Assembly (NCBI GenBank): GCA_049487715.1
Contig: CP150546.1
Span: 620,001-684,000 of the forward strand
Length of the DNA: 64,000 nt
Source of the DNA: Pycnococcus provasolii
Taxonomy: Eukaryota; Chlorophyta; Pseudoscourfieldiophyceae; Pseudoscourfieldiales
Direction of reading: 5' to 3'
The notes under the pieces: generated by a model
Told to the model about the DNA's origin: nothing
Database searches by the model: none
What the model saw: the letters and a program-made list of their open reading frames with translations, nothing else
Translations under genes and position numbers: made by a program
Part shown: piece after piece, positions 8,101-18,450 of the stretch
Layout: every line of letters begins with the position of its first letter
How positions within the stretch are numbered: the first letter of the stretch is position 1

Positions 8101-10765
8101 ATGGCAATAGCAGGAGTAGCAGGAGGTGATTGTCGTGGTAGTGCTTCGTCTGGTGGTGGTGGCGGTTTATCGTATGAAATGAGAATACGACGCGCTTGTT
8201 TACGTGCCGCACATACGCCGTTCGCTGCACACGCACCATGGACACTCGCTGCGCTCAAACCTTTGCATAATAATAGTGCTCATGCTCATGCAAAGAATAC
8301 CAAGAAGAAGACATCTACATCCGCCGCGATACGTCTCCCTCTCTCTTCCGAGGATACAGTATTACACATCGCGTCCGTCTCATCAAAAGCTAACCAAGCA
8401 AACACCTATGCGGCAATTGCGTCGTCCTCATCAAATGACGTTCGCGTCGTCCGAATCTCGTCGACAGAGTCAACCTCCGCCGCCGCCGACGCCGCCGCCA
8501 CCTTCTCGTGCTCCCCACCTTCGCCGTCACTCGTACCTTCAGAAGCTGTCGTCGTCGACGGACCAACCGTTCTCATTCGATGGCAGAATCCTACGTACGC
8601 CGACGCACACGTGGGATGCATCACACTCCTGAAGCACGACGACAACACGCCAACGCACTTTACATTCAACAACCATGAAATCGAAAAGAGTTCCACCACC
8701 AAGCTGGTGGAAGGGTCTATACCATCAGCACTGCTTGCCGTTTCACCGCACGCTATCGTGTGCCGCTTTGCGAACGACGACGAGTGTCACACGTACGAGC
8801 TGAGCAAACTTTCGAAAGTCAGCAACATCGCGGTAGCTGGTGCCGCAGCAGCGTGCTTCATCGACAGCAACAACACAAACATGATCGCAACTGCACACCT
8901 CTCTCCACCCATGCTTCGAGGGATCAACAACTTGGCGTCAGCAGCCGTGTTTGACACAGAAGATACCATCGCCGCAGTCCACATCGCCGCAATCCATACA
9001 AAAACGATACGCTCGCGCATGTCGCATGCCGCCGTGGCATTCGACGATCGGCCTGCTCTCGCTCTCCCAGGGGTTCACGACGCTCTTCTCGATGCGCTGA
9101 ACGGAACTGCCACGACACATCTTCTCGTCGTGTGCTTTGTCACAACCACAGCACCTGACCTCACCCACATCGCTCTCGTCGATGCCAGCCAACCTTCGCG
9201 TGTGCTTGCGAGAGGCAAGCATGCCAAATCCACCAAAAACACGACGCCGGCACTTCCTCTGCTGCGGCGAACAACCGCCGTCTCCTCAGAACCTCACCTC
9301 ATGATTCTCGTCGAGCTGCCACGTGCGGCATGCTCAGCTGGCACGGCATGCTGGATGATTCCCGTACCCGCCGCCAGCAGCAGCAGCAGCACCACCCGCA
9401 GCTGCTAACCGAACGAATTCTTCGCCGACACACAAAGACACGCAGGATATCGCGACATTGCTCGCCGCACGTGCACAGTCAAGCAGCAAGCGCGTTGCCT
9501 CGTTAGAGGCTGCAGCATCCGCACGCGCTCGCCTTGCCGCCTGGTGCGAAAGTCGCTTGCGGAGACTTGCGGTCGCGCCACCGCCACACCTCGCGCCGCT
9601 CGGATCGGATGCACTTGCACCTCCGCACGTGCCCGAGCTCGAGGCGCCGCATCAGGGCGGCAGCGTGGAAGAAGAGATGGACGACGAGGCATTCCGGCCC
9701 TTCCACCTCGTCGTGCCAAGCACGAGCGCGCCGCGATGGTGCCGACGTGGAACGCAGTGGTCGCTGCACCTTACCGTGGGTGCGATTCCAGTCCACCGCC
9801 GTCCCGAACGACTCACAGTAGCGCTTCTTGCGTGCTCTGGTGAAGGCCCGTGCACGTCCGTCGCAGCATCCACGGCGACGTCAGCAGTGACATCGCGTGA
9901 CGCCGACGCCGACGACGCCACGGATGTTTGGCAGCTTACAGTCACGTCGACGGAATCAGCGCTTGTGGCTGCTATGGACGATGCCGCTCCTGCCGTGCCT
10001 GCTGCGATGAGTTCCTCCATTTTCGGAGGCGCTGTCGTAATTCCGCAAGCACGCGTTGGCAGCCGCGCACGCTTCGTCGTGCTCGTCGTGGGGGAAGCAC
10101 GGGATGTGAAGCGAGGGAGCTGTGCTCTTTCGTATCCATTTGCTGTGCCGTTGACGTCGGTACCGCCACCGTGGGACGATGCCGCCCTGATTGAGGTGGC
10201 TGATAAGACGGCGGAAGCGTCAGATGTGCCGCTCAACTTGGGTGACCTGGCACACGATACGAGTGCGATGCACTTCGTCGCGTCACGCATCGTGCACGGT
10301 CAAATTCCGCGCAGTCTAGCGTCGGACGTGCGCGCCGCTATTGCCGCCGCGGCATCGATGGCGGTACCAGGCGTCGCTGTTGCGTGGGATAGCGATGGTG
10401 ACGTTTCGCGTGCTCTTGTTCCTGGCGCATTTGTTTTGGAGGTGAGAGGCGAAGCGGATAGCGCCGCGCTCTCCCTTGAGATTGCCATTCGCACGGATGT
10501 TCACGCAGATTCTGCCTTCTCACGACGCCTTGCGGCTGCATGCTCTTCTCGGGGGGTATTACTTGAACGCGGATTTGGCGCGCCCGCTCGTATCGCGCAG
10601 CTTCGAACACTCGTGGACGCGGCAGCTTCAGAAGCGGCTGCCCTTTCGCGGCTCGCGGTGGTGCCAAATGGCGACCTAGCGATGGCGCGCAAGCGTCTAG
10701 CTGCTTGGTTCGCATCTTCGGAGAAAACGACCAAGTGCCTCGACGAAGTCGTGAGTGTAAAGTAG
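8101..10765 (+). CDS. Two-exon protein of unknown function
   Basis: Two overlapping frames are best joined as join(8101..9363,9446..10765), giving 860 aa. The 82-bp intron begins GTACCC, contains the branch-site consensus CTAAC (near 9404) and ends CGCAG, and it restores frame at phase 0. I do not recognise the family. The first half is Thr/Ser/Ala-rich with repeated short hydrophobic beta-type segments, as in a WD-like propeller; the second half has Ala-rich helices and an acidic centre. The 5' end is uncertain: the frame stays open upstream to 7888 with no ATG, so I take the ATG at 8101. It converges on the DCC gene with only 36 bp between the two stops. Confidence 0.55.
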
Positions 10766-10771
10766 AGTACA

Positions 10772-10776
10772 TTACA
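10772..10776 (-). terminator. TGTAA polyadenylation-type signal (DCC gene)
   Basis: On the minus strand, TGTAA lies 26 nt past the DCC stop, next to the opposite gene's own signal. The two transcripts probably overlap at their 3' ends. Confidence 0.4.
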
Positions 10777-10778
10777 TT

Positions 10779-10783
10779 TGTAA
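10779..10783 (+). terminator. TGTAA polyadenylation-type signal
   Basis: TGTAA 14 bp after the stop of the two-exon gene; it lies inside the 36-bp space shared with the convergent DCC gene. Confidence 0.4.
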
Positions 10784-10801
10784 ATTAATACATTTCGTAA
10801 A

Positions 10802-11419
10802 CTAAGTGGACTCGTCCTCGTCGTAGGAGAGGCGTACAGCCTTCGACTCTTCGCTCAACTTGTTCCAAACGTCGTTGCACTCCTCGTCTTCGCAGCCACC
10901 TTCTTCGTCGAAAGATTCGAGGACGCTGTCAAAGGCGTTTGTGACGTCCTCCGGCGTTGGCACGATCGTTTCAAGAAGCGCGAGGGCTGCTAAACCTCTA
11001 TAAACTTCCGGCTCCTCGCTACCACCTCGCCAACGAAGCACGTGTATGTCTGTGCGAAGTTCTGCAATCGGGAGGTTGCCATGAGCCTCCTCGTCATAAC
11101 TCTGACTCGTAAAGTCTGTGAATCCAATGGCGTGTCCGCTATCTCTTTCCTCCAACGTGGTTTTGAGCTCCACGCACATGGGACACTCCCCATCAAAAAC
11201 CCACTCGATCCGGTCGTCTGTTCCACCCCCTTCAGTCATCATTACGTCAGTGGACGCGTTGGAGGCGCGACAAGACGACATTCTTTGAAAGGGCACCCTC
11301 ACGAAGAGGACCTTAAGTGGTGCGAACGGAAGAGACTTCACACCACGGCGACGTGACAGTGACTGCATGCAGTGCGAAGGCGAAGGCGAAGGCGGCGCAC
11401 ACATTGAACGTGACGCCAT
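10802..11419 (-). CDS. DCC-family thiol-disulfide oxidoreductase-like protein (DUF393)
   Basis: Predicted 205-aa protein of the DCC/DUF393 family. The family signature, Asp-x2-Cys-x2-Cys after a hydrophobic strand, appears as WVFDGECPMC (Cys79 and Cys82). The segment RGLAALALLETI is also typical of the family (YRSxAxLxL). The first 55 residues are Arg/Ser-rich without acids (RRRGVKSLPFAPLKVLFVRVPF), suggesting a plastid or mitochondrial presequence. The C-terminal 50 residues are acidic, an addition to the usual domain. Family members are proposed thiol-disulfide oxidoreductases, but their substrates are not established. Confidence 0.75.
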   Translation of the reverse strand: MASRSMCAPPSPSPSHCMQSLSRRRGVKSLPFAPLKVLFVRVPFQRMSSCRASNASTDVMMTEGGGTDDRIEWVFDGECPMCVELKTTLEERDSGHAIGFTDFTSQSYDEEAHGNLPIAELRTDIHVLRWRGGSEEPEVYRGLAALALLETIVPTPEDVTNAFDSVLESFDEEGGCEDEECNDVWNKLSEESKAVRLSYDEDEST

Positions 11420-11956
11420 TCCGAAAAATATACCGAGTTATGGACGGTAGTAGGGTAGGGATATAGGGGGCGATCGTCTGAAAAACAAATCTAAAAAATC
11501 TAACCAGGATTCTCCAGGAACGAGGGAAAAGGGTTAGGGGTTAGGGGTGAGCAAGGTCACATTCATGGTCGACATAGTTGGTAGCGTAAGGGTACTTCTA
11601 TCACGGTGTATCTATCAGCCTCCGTCATGTCGTCCACGAGTGTCATGTTCTACAGCATATGACTGTGCACGCGTCATCATGTCGTCAGGATTGCATGGCG
11701 AGAGCAGGCGCGACCAAAGTTGATTCGGGGTAACTTAGGTTGGTTGGTACGGGACCTAATTTCAGGTTGTAGAGGTTCTGTTATAAGTTACTGGCCGCAC
11801 TGAGCAGATGGATGTTTCCGCCAGTTTCCGCACATTTTTTTAATACAGTACTATACTTGAACTTATGGTTAAGTTTCGCATGTCAAACAAGTAGCCGCCT
11901 CTGCCACACACACGTAAGACATCCGTGACACAGGGACATCTATATCCTCCGTTCCC
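11420..11956. other. Intergenic region with TTAGGGG strings
   Basis: No gene seen. A short GGGTTAGGGGTTAGGGG run lies at about 11530-11547, roughly 115 bp upstream of the DCC start. The distal part is AT-richer and featureless. Confidence 0.45.
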
Positions 11957-13811
11957 TCACCAATGAAACGGGTGCTGCGTCACGCCTCCGAAGCGCGTGC
12001 GCCCATGATTAAGTGCATACGTCTGAGCCATCATTATGCCCTTGTCCTCCGTGATGAAAAAATGCAAAAGGAGGGCGGGCACCGTCGTGCCCAAAAAGAG
12101 GTAGATGAACGCATGGCGCAACGAGCCTGTACCCTCGTAAAATGCCGCGACGATCAGCGGGCCAAGCCAACTGCTGCCCTTGTCAGTGATCTCGTAGATA
12201 CCAAAGAATTCCGTCTCGTAGCCTTTGGGCATCAAGTTGGCAAAGAGCGTACGGCTGAAGCTCTGGAGGCCACCGAGGCACATGCCGAAGAGGACTGTCA
12301 AAATGTACACCTCCCAGGACTGCTGAAATCCCAAGCCTGTGCTAGTGAAGGAGAGCAAGCCCCATGCTGGAGCTAAGGCTGAAGTTGTGAGAATCATGAT
12401 GACCATTCTTTGGTTCGAGAAGTTGTAGAGGTTGCTGATCTTCAACCAAAACATGCTGCCAAATAGCGCAATAAAGGGAACGAGCGTCGCGATAATGAAC
12501 AGATGCAAGGGGCCCAGGCACAGCTGCGTACGTGCGTAGAGTATGCCCACCGAGGCGATGGTGCTAAACGTGTCGCTATAGATGAAGTAAATGATAAGAA
12601 AGATGAACGTTTGCGGAAGCTGAGTAATGTTTTGGAATGTGCGAAATGTTGACGCCCAGCCCACACTTGCCACGCGCCAATAGTACCTGGCACGTTCGAG
12701 AACGTCTGCATCCTCCTCGGGTGTCTTGAACGGCAGCGGCGGTCCTGGTCTCGGGTGCATGTACGCGGTACACGCCAATGTTCCCACCAACCACCAAATG
12801 CCCGTCACTAGACAAACGTACTTGTAGCCATTCACGATGACGTGAGGTTTTGCGTCGCTCGCCAATGCGCCGGAAGCGAGGAGAATAAGACCGCTGACGA
12901 GAAGCATAACCACGCCGCCGCCATATCCGTAGATAAAGCCTTTCGACGACACTTCGTTCTGAACGCGTTTGTGCACGACGAATTTGAAGTCTTGGACCGC
13001 CTCGTCCTTCATTGCGACGTGATCGGGATGCATGTTGGCGATGAGCGGCAGGAACGCGTTATAGTAGACAATGGAGAGTCCGAAGAGCACGTTCGACACG
13101 ATGGTCAGCAAGCCAGCCACCTCCCAGTAGCGGTGGTTGTCCTTCCCTGCCGGTATCAGCGCGAATGCCATCGTGCTCAGAGCACCAAGCACGGCGATGC
13201 GCCGCAGCATCACGAGCCTGTTCGAGCCAAAGTCAGCGAGCGCGCCGAAGGTAACATACGACAGTGCCTGAAAGATTACGGAGATGGATATGGCCAACGA
13301 CGCGTACGAAATAGGGTCGAGAGGCATGGTGCCGAAGACCATTACGCGTCTCCGTGACAGCTCCGTGTGCGTGTTCGCGTTAGTAAACAGCCTGTCTCCA
13401 CGGCCCTCCACGCACGCGCGGCACGGGTACACTTTTGTTTCTGTGTCTTGTTGCGTCACACGTCAGCTCCGCGGCGCCGTCGTTGGAGTGTACGTCCGCC
13501 ATCAACTCCATGAGTAACGGCGCGAAGACTGAGATGACCACCTGGCTGTACGGTGAGTTGGCGACGTCATAACCATACCAAGCTCGAAGTTCAGTCTTTG
13601 TCACCACGTCGTCTGCACTCTTCTCTTTCGTTGGTTGTAAAGGTATTTGATCGGCAAAGTTTAAGTCATTTTCCGTAGCGAAAGAAGGGTCGGAGAATTC
13701 TGTCGACGTGCCAGCCGTCGCCGTCGATGCTCCCGACATCTGCGTTGAGTATGCGCGCTGTGTGTCCGTTGAATCTTCCATCTGCTCGAAGGGCACAATC
13801 CTCGAGCTCAT
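11957..13811 (-). CDS. Atg22-like MFS transporter
   Basis: Multi-pass transporter of the Atg22/UMF1 branch of the major facilitator superfamily; yeast Atg22 exports amino acids from the vacuole. Two overlapping frames fit a two-exon gene, complement(join(11957..13360,13416..13811)), 599 aa. The 55-bp intron starts GTGCGT, has a CTAAC branch site and ends GGAG. Exon 1 ends in a non-conserved loop and carries the family start ELRAWYGYDVANSPYS (from residue 74). Exon 2 holds LAISISVIFQAL and about ten further hydrophobic segments, plus the late motif SRTLFANLMPKGYETEFFGIYEITDKGSSWLGP with the PKGYE hallmark. The ATG at 13811 is the first in frame; the exact intron borders are my inference. Confidence 0.78.
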
Positions 13812-14892
13812 ACCCTCAGTGCGCAAGTGCTCCTGCAGTATATGGCCGGCAAGGAGAGACCAAGCCAAAGTGCCAAACCAGGCCGCCAAACCAGGCCAGC
13901 CAATGAAGAGCAGCGAAACTGCCACAGGTGTGAGCCTCCCTAAGAGAAGCTTGCGACGAATAGGCGCGCGTGAATAACGCTGATAATCAACACAACACAA
14001 CACAATCAGTGCGGGAAGGAGTGAGTGAACGAAGATGAATGGCGAACAAGACTACCAAAAACCTCCGCCTATTTTTAGAAAACAAGGAATGAAGACCCCT
14101 TGCGGCCGGCCTTGCACACTTCCTGTTCTTGCGGCCGGCCTTGCAGTCTTGCACACCACATTGCACACCGGATTGCCCACCGGCCGGGCGGTGTTGCATT
14201 GATCCCGTTGATTAAGGTGGTCAAGAATACTGTACTACCCGAACGCGAAGGAACAGCCGAAGTGGTTGGCCCTTGCATGAAATGATTGGATCCTTTATCA
14301 CTTGATGGGATGGGATCCCAATAGGCAATGGCCAAGTCCCAGTCCTGATGAGCGTAAACCTTTGAGCGTATCGTCAGATCGTCGCGCACTTCAGAACAAC
14401 GGGTCCCACACATGATGTCATGAGGAAAGAGACCTTAACTTTACCATCCTATGCATGCATGGGCACTTGGGCAGATCAAGGTTATACATGGGAGATCTCG
14501 GTCAGAATGAGGCACTTCACTTCGTCGTCTGGGACAACACAACAGGACAACAGGACAACAGGTCGTCGTGTAAACTGTAAACTCGTCTCGACAGACTCGT
14601 TTCGTTCGATTTATCTCGAAATCTCGAAATTTCAGGGAAGTATCTTTGTTTTTTTTCTAAAAATAAGCAAGCACTTACTTAAAGGAGGTCGGTCTTGCTT
14701 GACAACCTTTGGTGCCTGAGCCTGGGTTATTACCAGTGAGTTAAGGTGTGCTTAAGGTCAGTGTCTTCATCAGAAGTGTTTCGTTATTTTTTTATTAAGA
14801 AAAACTCTAGGAAACTCTGCTGGAAAGAATACGATAGGCGCCTCGTTGTGTGCTTCTGTGCTTCTGTGCTTCTGTGTTGCAGCCGGCCAGTC
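13812..14892. other. Intergenic region with duplicated GGCCGGCC segments
   Basis: Gene-free region between the Atg22-like gene and the bZIP gene. It includes two copies of TTGCGGCCGGCCTTGCA (about 14099-14147), and an ACAGGACAAC tandem run (about 14536-14562). It serves as the divergent promoter region of both genes; no further coding frame is convincing. Confidence 0.45.
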
Positions 14893-15789
14893 ATGGTGAC
14901 GCGACAACCATCCATGAATAAGGTGCTGAGCCGTATGCCCAGCGATCTCCTGCAAATGACATTCGCGGAGCTCGGAGAAGCGAGAGAGGGCGGCGACGCA
15001 GACTTCACGGGAATATCCATGGACGAACTATTAGCAGGGTGGACGATGCCCACGGTGTCGGGAGGCAACGGAGCTACCACCGCGACAGCGGCGGACGCGG
15101 TTGAAGTGGCTCCAAGGGTGGCAGAAAAAAGACTGGACAGGCAGGATACGAGCTGGAAAGGTAAGACGCTCGAGGACGTGTGGAAGGTGATCAGCGACAC
15201 GAAGCTCGAGCGCGCCGCGGCAGCGGCGGGAAACACGCAAACGCAGAAGACGGACCTGACGTTGCAACAGGTGCTGCAAGCCTTCGTGAACGACCCGGAC
15301 CTCCCGTCTATCGATGCGCCTTCGCTGCCTCCACCGCCACTTGGCGACGAAGGCGCAGGCGCGAGTCGGCCGGTTAGCCCTATAGCCGCACACGTGTCCG
15401 AGGACGCGAGACGTGAGGCAGCGAAGCACGCACGAGAGCTGCGGATGCGCAAGCGCAAGGCGCAGGTGATTGCCGAGGCGGCACCTCCGGAGGAGGACGA
15501 GGCGACGCGGCTGGCAAAGGAACGCATGGTGAAGAACCGTGAGAGCGCGGCACGTAGTCGTGCAAAACGTCAGCAGTACACGCACGAGTTGGAGAGGGAA
15601 TTGTCTAAGCTGAAGCGCGAGAACAACACGCTAAAGAAGGATCTCGTCTTGAACGGCAAGCCAGAAGTGCCGAGTCAGCATAAGATGTCACTACGAAGCG
15701 GCCGATCGGCACCACCAGCGTTGTTCCACGCATCGTTGGAGGAGGCGAAGGCGGAGTTGGCGGCACTAGCAAAGCAAAGCTCGAAGTAG
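14893..15789 (+). CDS. Group A (AREB/ABF/ABI5-type) bZIP transcription factor
   Basis: Predicted 298-aa bZIP. The basic region is ERMVKNRESAARSRAKRQ with the invariant N-x7-R (Asn215, Arg223), followed by a short leucine zipper (about 233-254). The match to land-plant ABA-responsive factors extends beyond the bZIP. The sequence has, in order, LLQMTFAELG (19-28; compare SLTLDEF), GISMDELLAGW (40-50; compare NMDELLxxIW), GKTLEDVWKVI (90-100; compare KTVDEVW) and LTLQQVLQAF (122-131; compare MTLEDFL). In plants these modules include SnRK2/CDPK target sites, though the kinase motif RxxS is only weakly preserved here. ATG at 14893 is chosen because residues upstream of it in the open frame are AT-rich and unlike the rest. 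Confidence 0.85.
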   Translation: MVTRQPSMNKVLSRMPSDLLQMTFAELGEAREGGDADFTGISMDELLAGWTMPTVSGGNGATTATAADAVEVAPRVAEKRLDRQDTSWKGKTLEDVWKVISDTKLERAAAAAGNTQTQKTDLTLQQVLQAFVNDPDLPSIDAPSLPPPPLGDEGAGASRPVSPIAAHVSEDARREAAKHARELRMRKRKAQVIAEAAPPEEDEATRLAKERMVKNRESAARSRAKRQQYTHELERELSKLKRENNTLKKDLVLNGKPEVPSQHKMSLRSGRSAPPALFHASLEEAKAELAALAKQSSK

Positions 15790-15875
15790 TGTGATTTCTC
15801 TCCTTTTTTTATTTTACTACTTGACCACACGACTACCGTGGACTACCGTGACTTGGCTTATTCTGTACTATGGCA

Positions 15876-16574
15876 TTACATCCCGGTTAGTAGGTTGGTG
15901 ACGAGGAACGCCATGCAAAGTGCCCACTGCACTACGGACACGACGCGTTCTGCCGCCAACGGTGAACGGAACCAGCCCCAGCCTAGCATCATCGTCGCGA
16001 GAGGGCTGCCGTGTCTGCTCTGTCGCAGCCCCACCGTTGAGTTGGCGCCAAGAATCACCGCGGTTGCGCACGCGAGTATGAGCTTCAGTCTCGGCTCCCA
16101 CGACGTGCACGCTAGGCACGCCTTGACGGTCCACCCGGGCAAGAAGATTAGCACGATGTTTCCTGCGAAGAGCGCAAACGTTTCGAGCTGCGGTCCACCC
16201 GCCATGGGACCGTCGTTGGATACCGCGCGTATTTTTTTCGCGTTTCTGACTGGATGCCTGTGCGTCACAGACGAGTACGAAGACGTTCGAAAGTCGACAA
16301 GCGACAAGTGCTCATCCGCCATCGAATCACTCCCACGCCCGCTGGCGCTAGGGGTCAACCACGACGCAAATTTCACCGGCACCACACGAGAACGATAAAC
16401 TGAAGCAGAAACTTTGGAACGCCGATTTTTCTTCGAGTGGTACCGAGCCTGGAAACGAGGGCCAAAGCAAACTGTCGGTAAAGGTAAAGAAAAGCAGAGA
16501 GCACCACGATACCTAGAGCACGACCTGCCGCCGACGCCGCCGACGCCGTGAAGTGCGCGAGATGCCGACGCCAT
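15876..16574 (-). CDS. Predicted plastid membrane protein, unknown
   Basis: Predicted 232-aa protein. The N-terminal 60 residues are rich in Arg/Ser/Ala with no acidic residues (RYHSKKNRRSKVSASVYRSR), resembling a plastid or mitochondrial presequence. Three hydrophobic helices follow, at about 133-151, 160-178 and 205-230, the last reaching the C-terminus. I do not recognise a family. The start is taken at the ATG at 16574; the open frame continues upstream only through telomere-like CCCTAA repeats, which translate as Leu-Thr repeats and are unlikely to be coding. It converges on the bZIP gene with 86 bp between stops. Confidence 0.6.
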   Translation of the reverse strand: MASASRALHGVGGVGGRSCSRYRGALCFSLPLPTVCFGPRFQARYHSKKNRRSKVSASVYRSRVVPVKFASWLTPSASGRGSDSMADEHLSLVDFRTSSYSSVTHRHPVRNAKKIRAVSNDGPMAGGPQLETFALFAGNIVLIFLPGWTVKACLACTSWEPRLKLILACATAVILGANSTVGLRQSRHGSPLATMMLGWGWFRSPLAAERVVSVVQWALCMAFLVTNLLTGM

Positions 16575-16621
16575 ACGAAATATGACGCGGGCTACGATAG
16601 GGTTCGGGCTACGAATTAGGA

Positions 16622-16656
16622 TTAGGGTTAGGGTTAGGGTTAGGGTTAGGGTTAGG
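16622..16656 (+). repeat. Interstitial TTAGGG array
   Basis: About six perfect TTAGGG units, 48 bp upstream of the minus-strand start at 16574, so it reads CCCTAA in that gene's orientation. Confidence 0.9.
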
Positions 16657-18450
16657 CATTTTAGGGGAAAGGCTGGGTCTACCAACACCTGGCTCTCACC
16701 TGGCTGCCTGGGTGTTTCATGTTGGGGCGTTACACTCACTGGCAACCGTGTTGTTTAGGCGTGCGTTGAGATTTTCTGAAATCCCAGGAAGAAAATAATT
16801 CGTTGTTCGTGTTCGGCATCCATGGGAGAAAAAGAATTCTTGGGAAATTCCAGGAAATTCGACAGTCTGAGAGACCTGATCACCTTTCACCACGTCAAAG
16901 TCGTGGTCTCGCCAAAAGTCGCCAAAAGTCGCCAAAAGTCGCAATGGGAAGAAAAGATCGCAACATGAGAAAAGGGGAAGCTAGCTTTTTTGTAGTTTTT
17001 CCTCTCGAACTCTTGAAGAAAAACACAAAAAAAACACCTTGCAACCGGGCTTGTGCTCCAAAGCCCTCGATCTCTTCTAGGCACGAGTAGCTCCGGAGAA
17101 CCAAGAATGGAAGAGAGCGTTGAAGAAAAAGGTGATTTTTTCATTTTTTCATTTTCGAGTCCCCAGAGAAATTCCAGAAAAAAACGAGGAAATAAGAGGA
17201 AATGAAAAATGCTTTCCTACCATCGCGTGAACGACGATGATGGGAGACAACGCCAGATGCCACGCCACATGAGACACCAGAGTCCACGACGTCATACACA
17301 AAGAAAGCTCATCATGAGAATAAAGAAGGCTACGTCGTCACAACACGTCAAAATGGAGGCAACACGCAACAAAGGGAACAAACAGGCGACAAAAGAAACA
17401 GGCGAAAACGAAGAAAATACGTCAAGAAGAACGAAGAAAAGAAGAGAAGAAAAAAGAAAGGAAAACGAGCCATGGCACGACACGCTATCATCGCCAACAA
17501 ATAAGAGCATCTACAAGCGCTGCCTGCCTGCAGAGAGCTGCTACTCATAGATGATGAGCTCATAGATGATGAGAACTTCCCAGGCCGATCAGTTTACAGT
17601 AGAAGGCAAGAGGCAAGTGGGGTGCCCAAAAGCCAACGGAGGAGAGCGTTGCCAGTGAGGACTGTGCAGCGCACTGCAAGACTACATAGGTCAAGGTACC
17701 CTAGAGCCTAAAAGAAAGAGCGAGAAGGAGAGGAGAAAGAGCTCACCGGAATGGAGTTCGGAGGAGCTTTTATGATGTTGTTTTGAGCCTCGAAAGAGCT
17801 CCTGTCATCCGCCTACTTCCTAAGGTAGGGGGTCACCGGAGGTCACCGGAGCCGGAGCCGGAGGGCGCCTCCGGAGAGCTCTGAGCTCATCAAGAAGAGC
17901 TCTCCAAACTTCTTACCCGCTCTCAGGCTTTTCTCCCCAGAACACCACCCCCCTTTGAGCATCTTAATCCAGCTCTTAACCGTTTACGCTTTTCATCATC
18001 AATAAGCGAATCGGAACCTGTGTTGACGTACGTCTGTCAGTGGCCTGTGCTCGTGCTCAGCTTCATAGCTCCTCTTCATAGCTCCGGAGGCTCATATTGC
18101 TCCTTGGTTCCTGGTGTGTCCTTGTGATTCTCGTACATCTCGTACGCCATACATACTGATAATACCTTAGAGTGCCGGCCTGGACCTCTAGAGACCTCTA
18201 TTGTTATAACGCTCTACTACAAACGTGCTCCACCTTGCTCAACCACCTTGCTGAAGGTTGGGCGATACCTTTCAACGCCTATCACACCTTGCTTCGGCCT
18301 TAGCGGCTGGCCAAAAACGCGCGCTGGCTCCTCGACGCTGACCCGCGTGCGGCCCTGGAAACGAACTCAGCCTCGCGTTGTAAGGCTTGCGTGCCGTTCG
18401 CAACTCGACAGGTGTCTCTTGGTGCCTCTTCTCAGAGAAGACTGGAACAC
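16657..18450. other. Long gene-poor interval
   Basis: About 1.8 kb without a convincing gene. It holds three tandem copies of a GCCAAAAGTC unit (about 16911-16941), purine-rich runs near 17380-17465, a repeated CATAGATGATGAG unit (about 17548-17572) and GGAGCCGGAGCC-type repeats near 17835-17880. It could harbour non-coding transcripts or a decayed insertion; the sequence alone does not show which. Confidence 0.4.
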
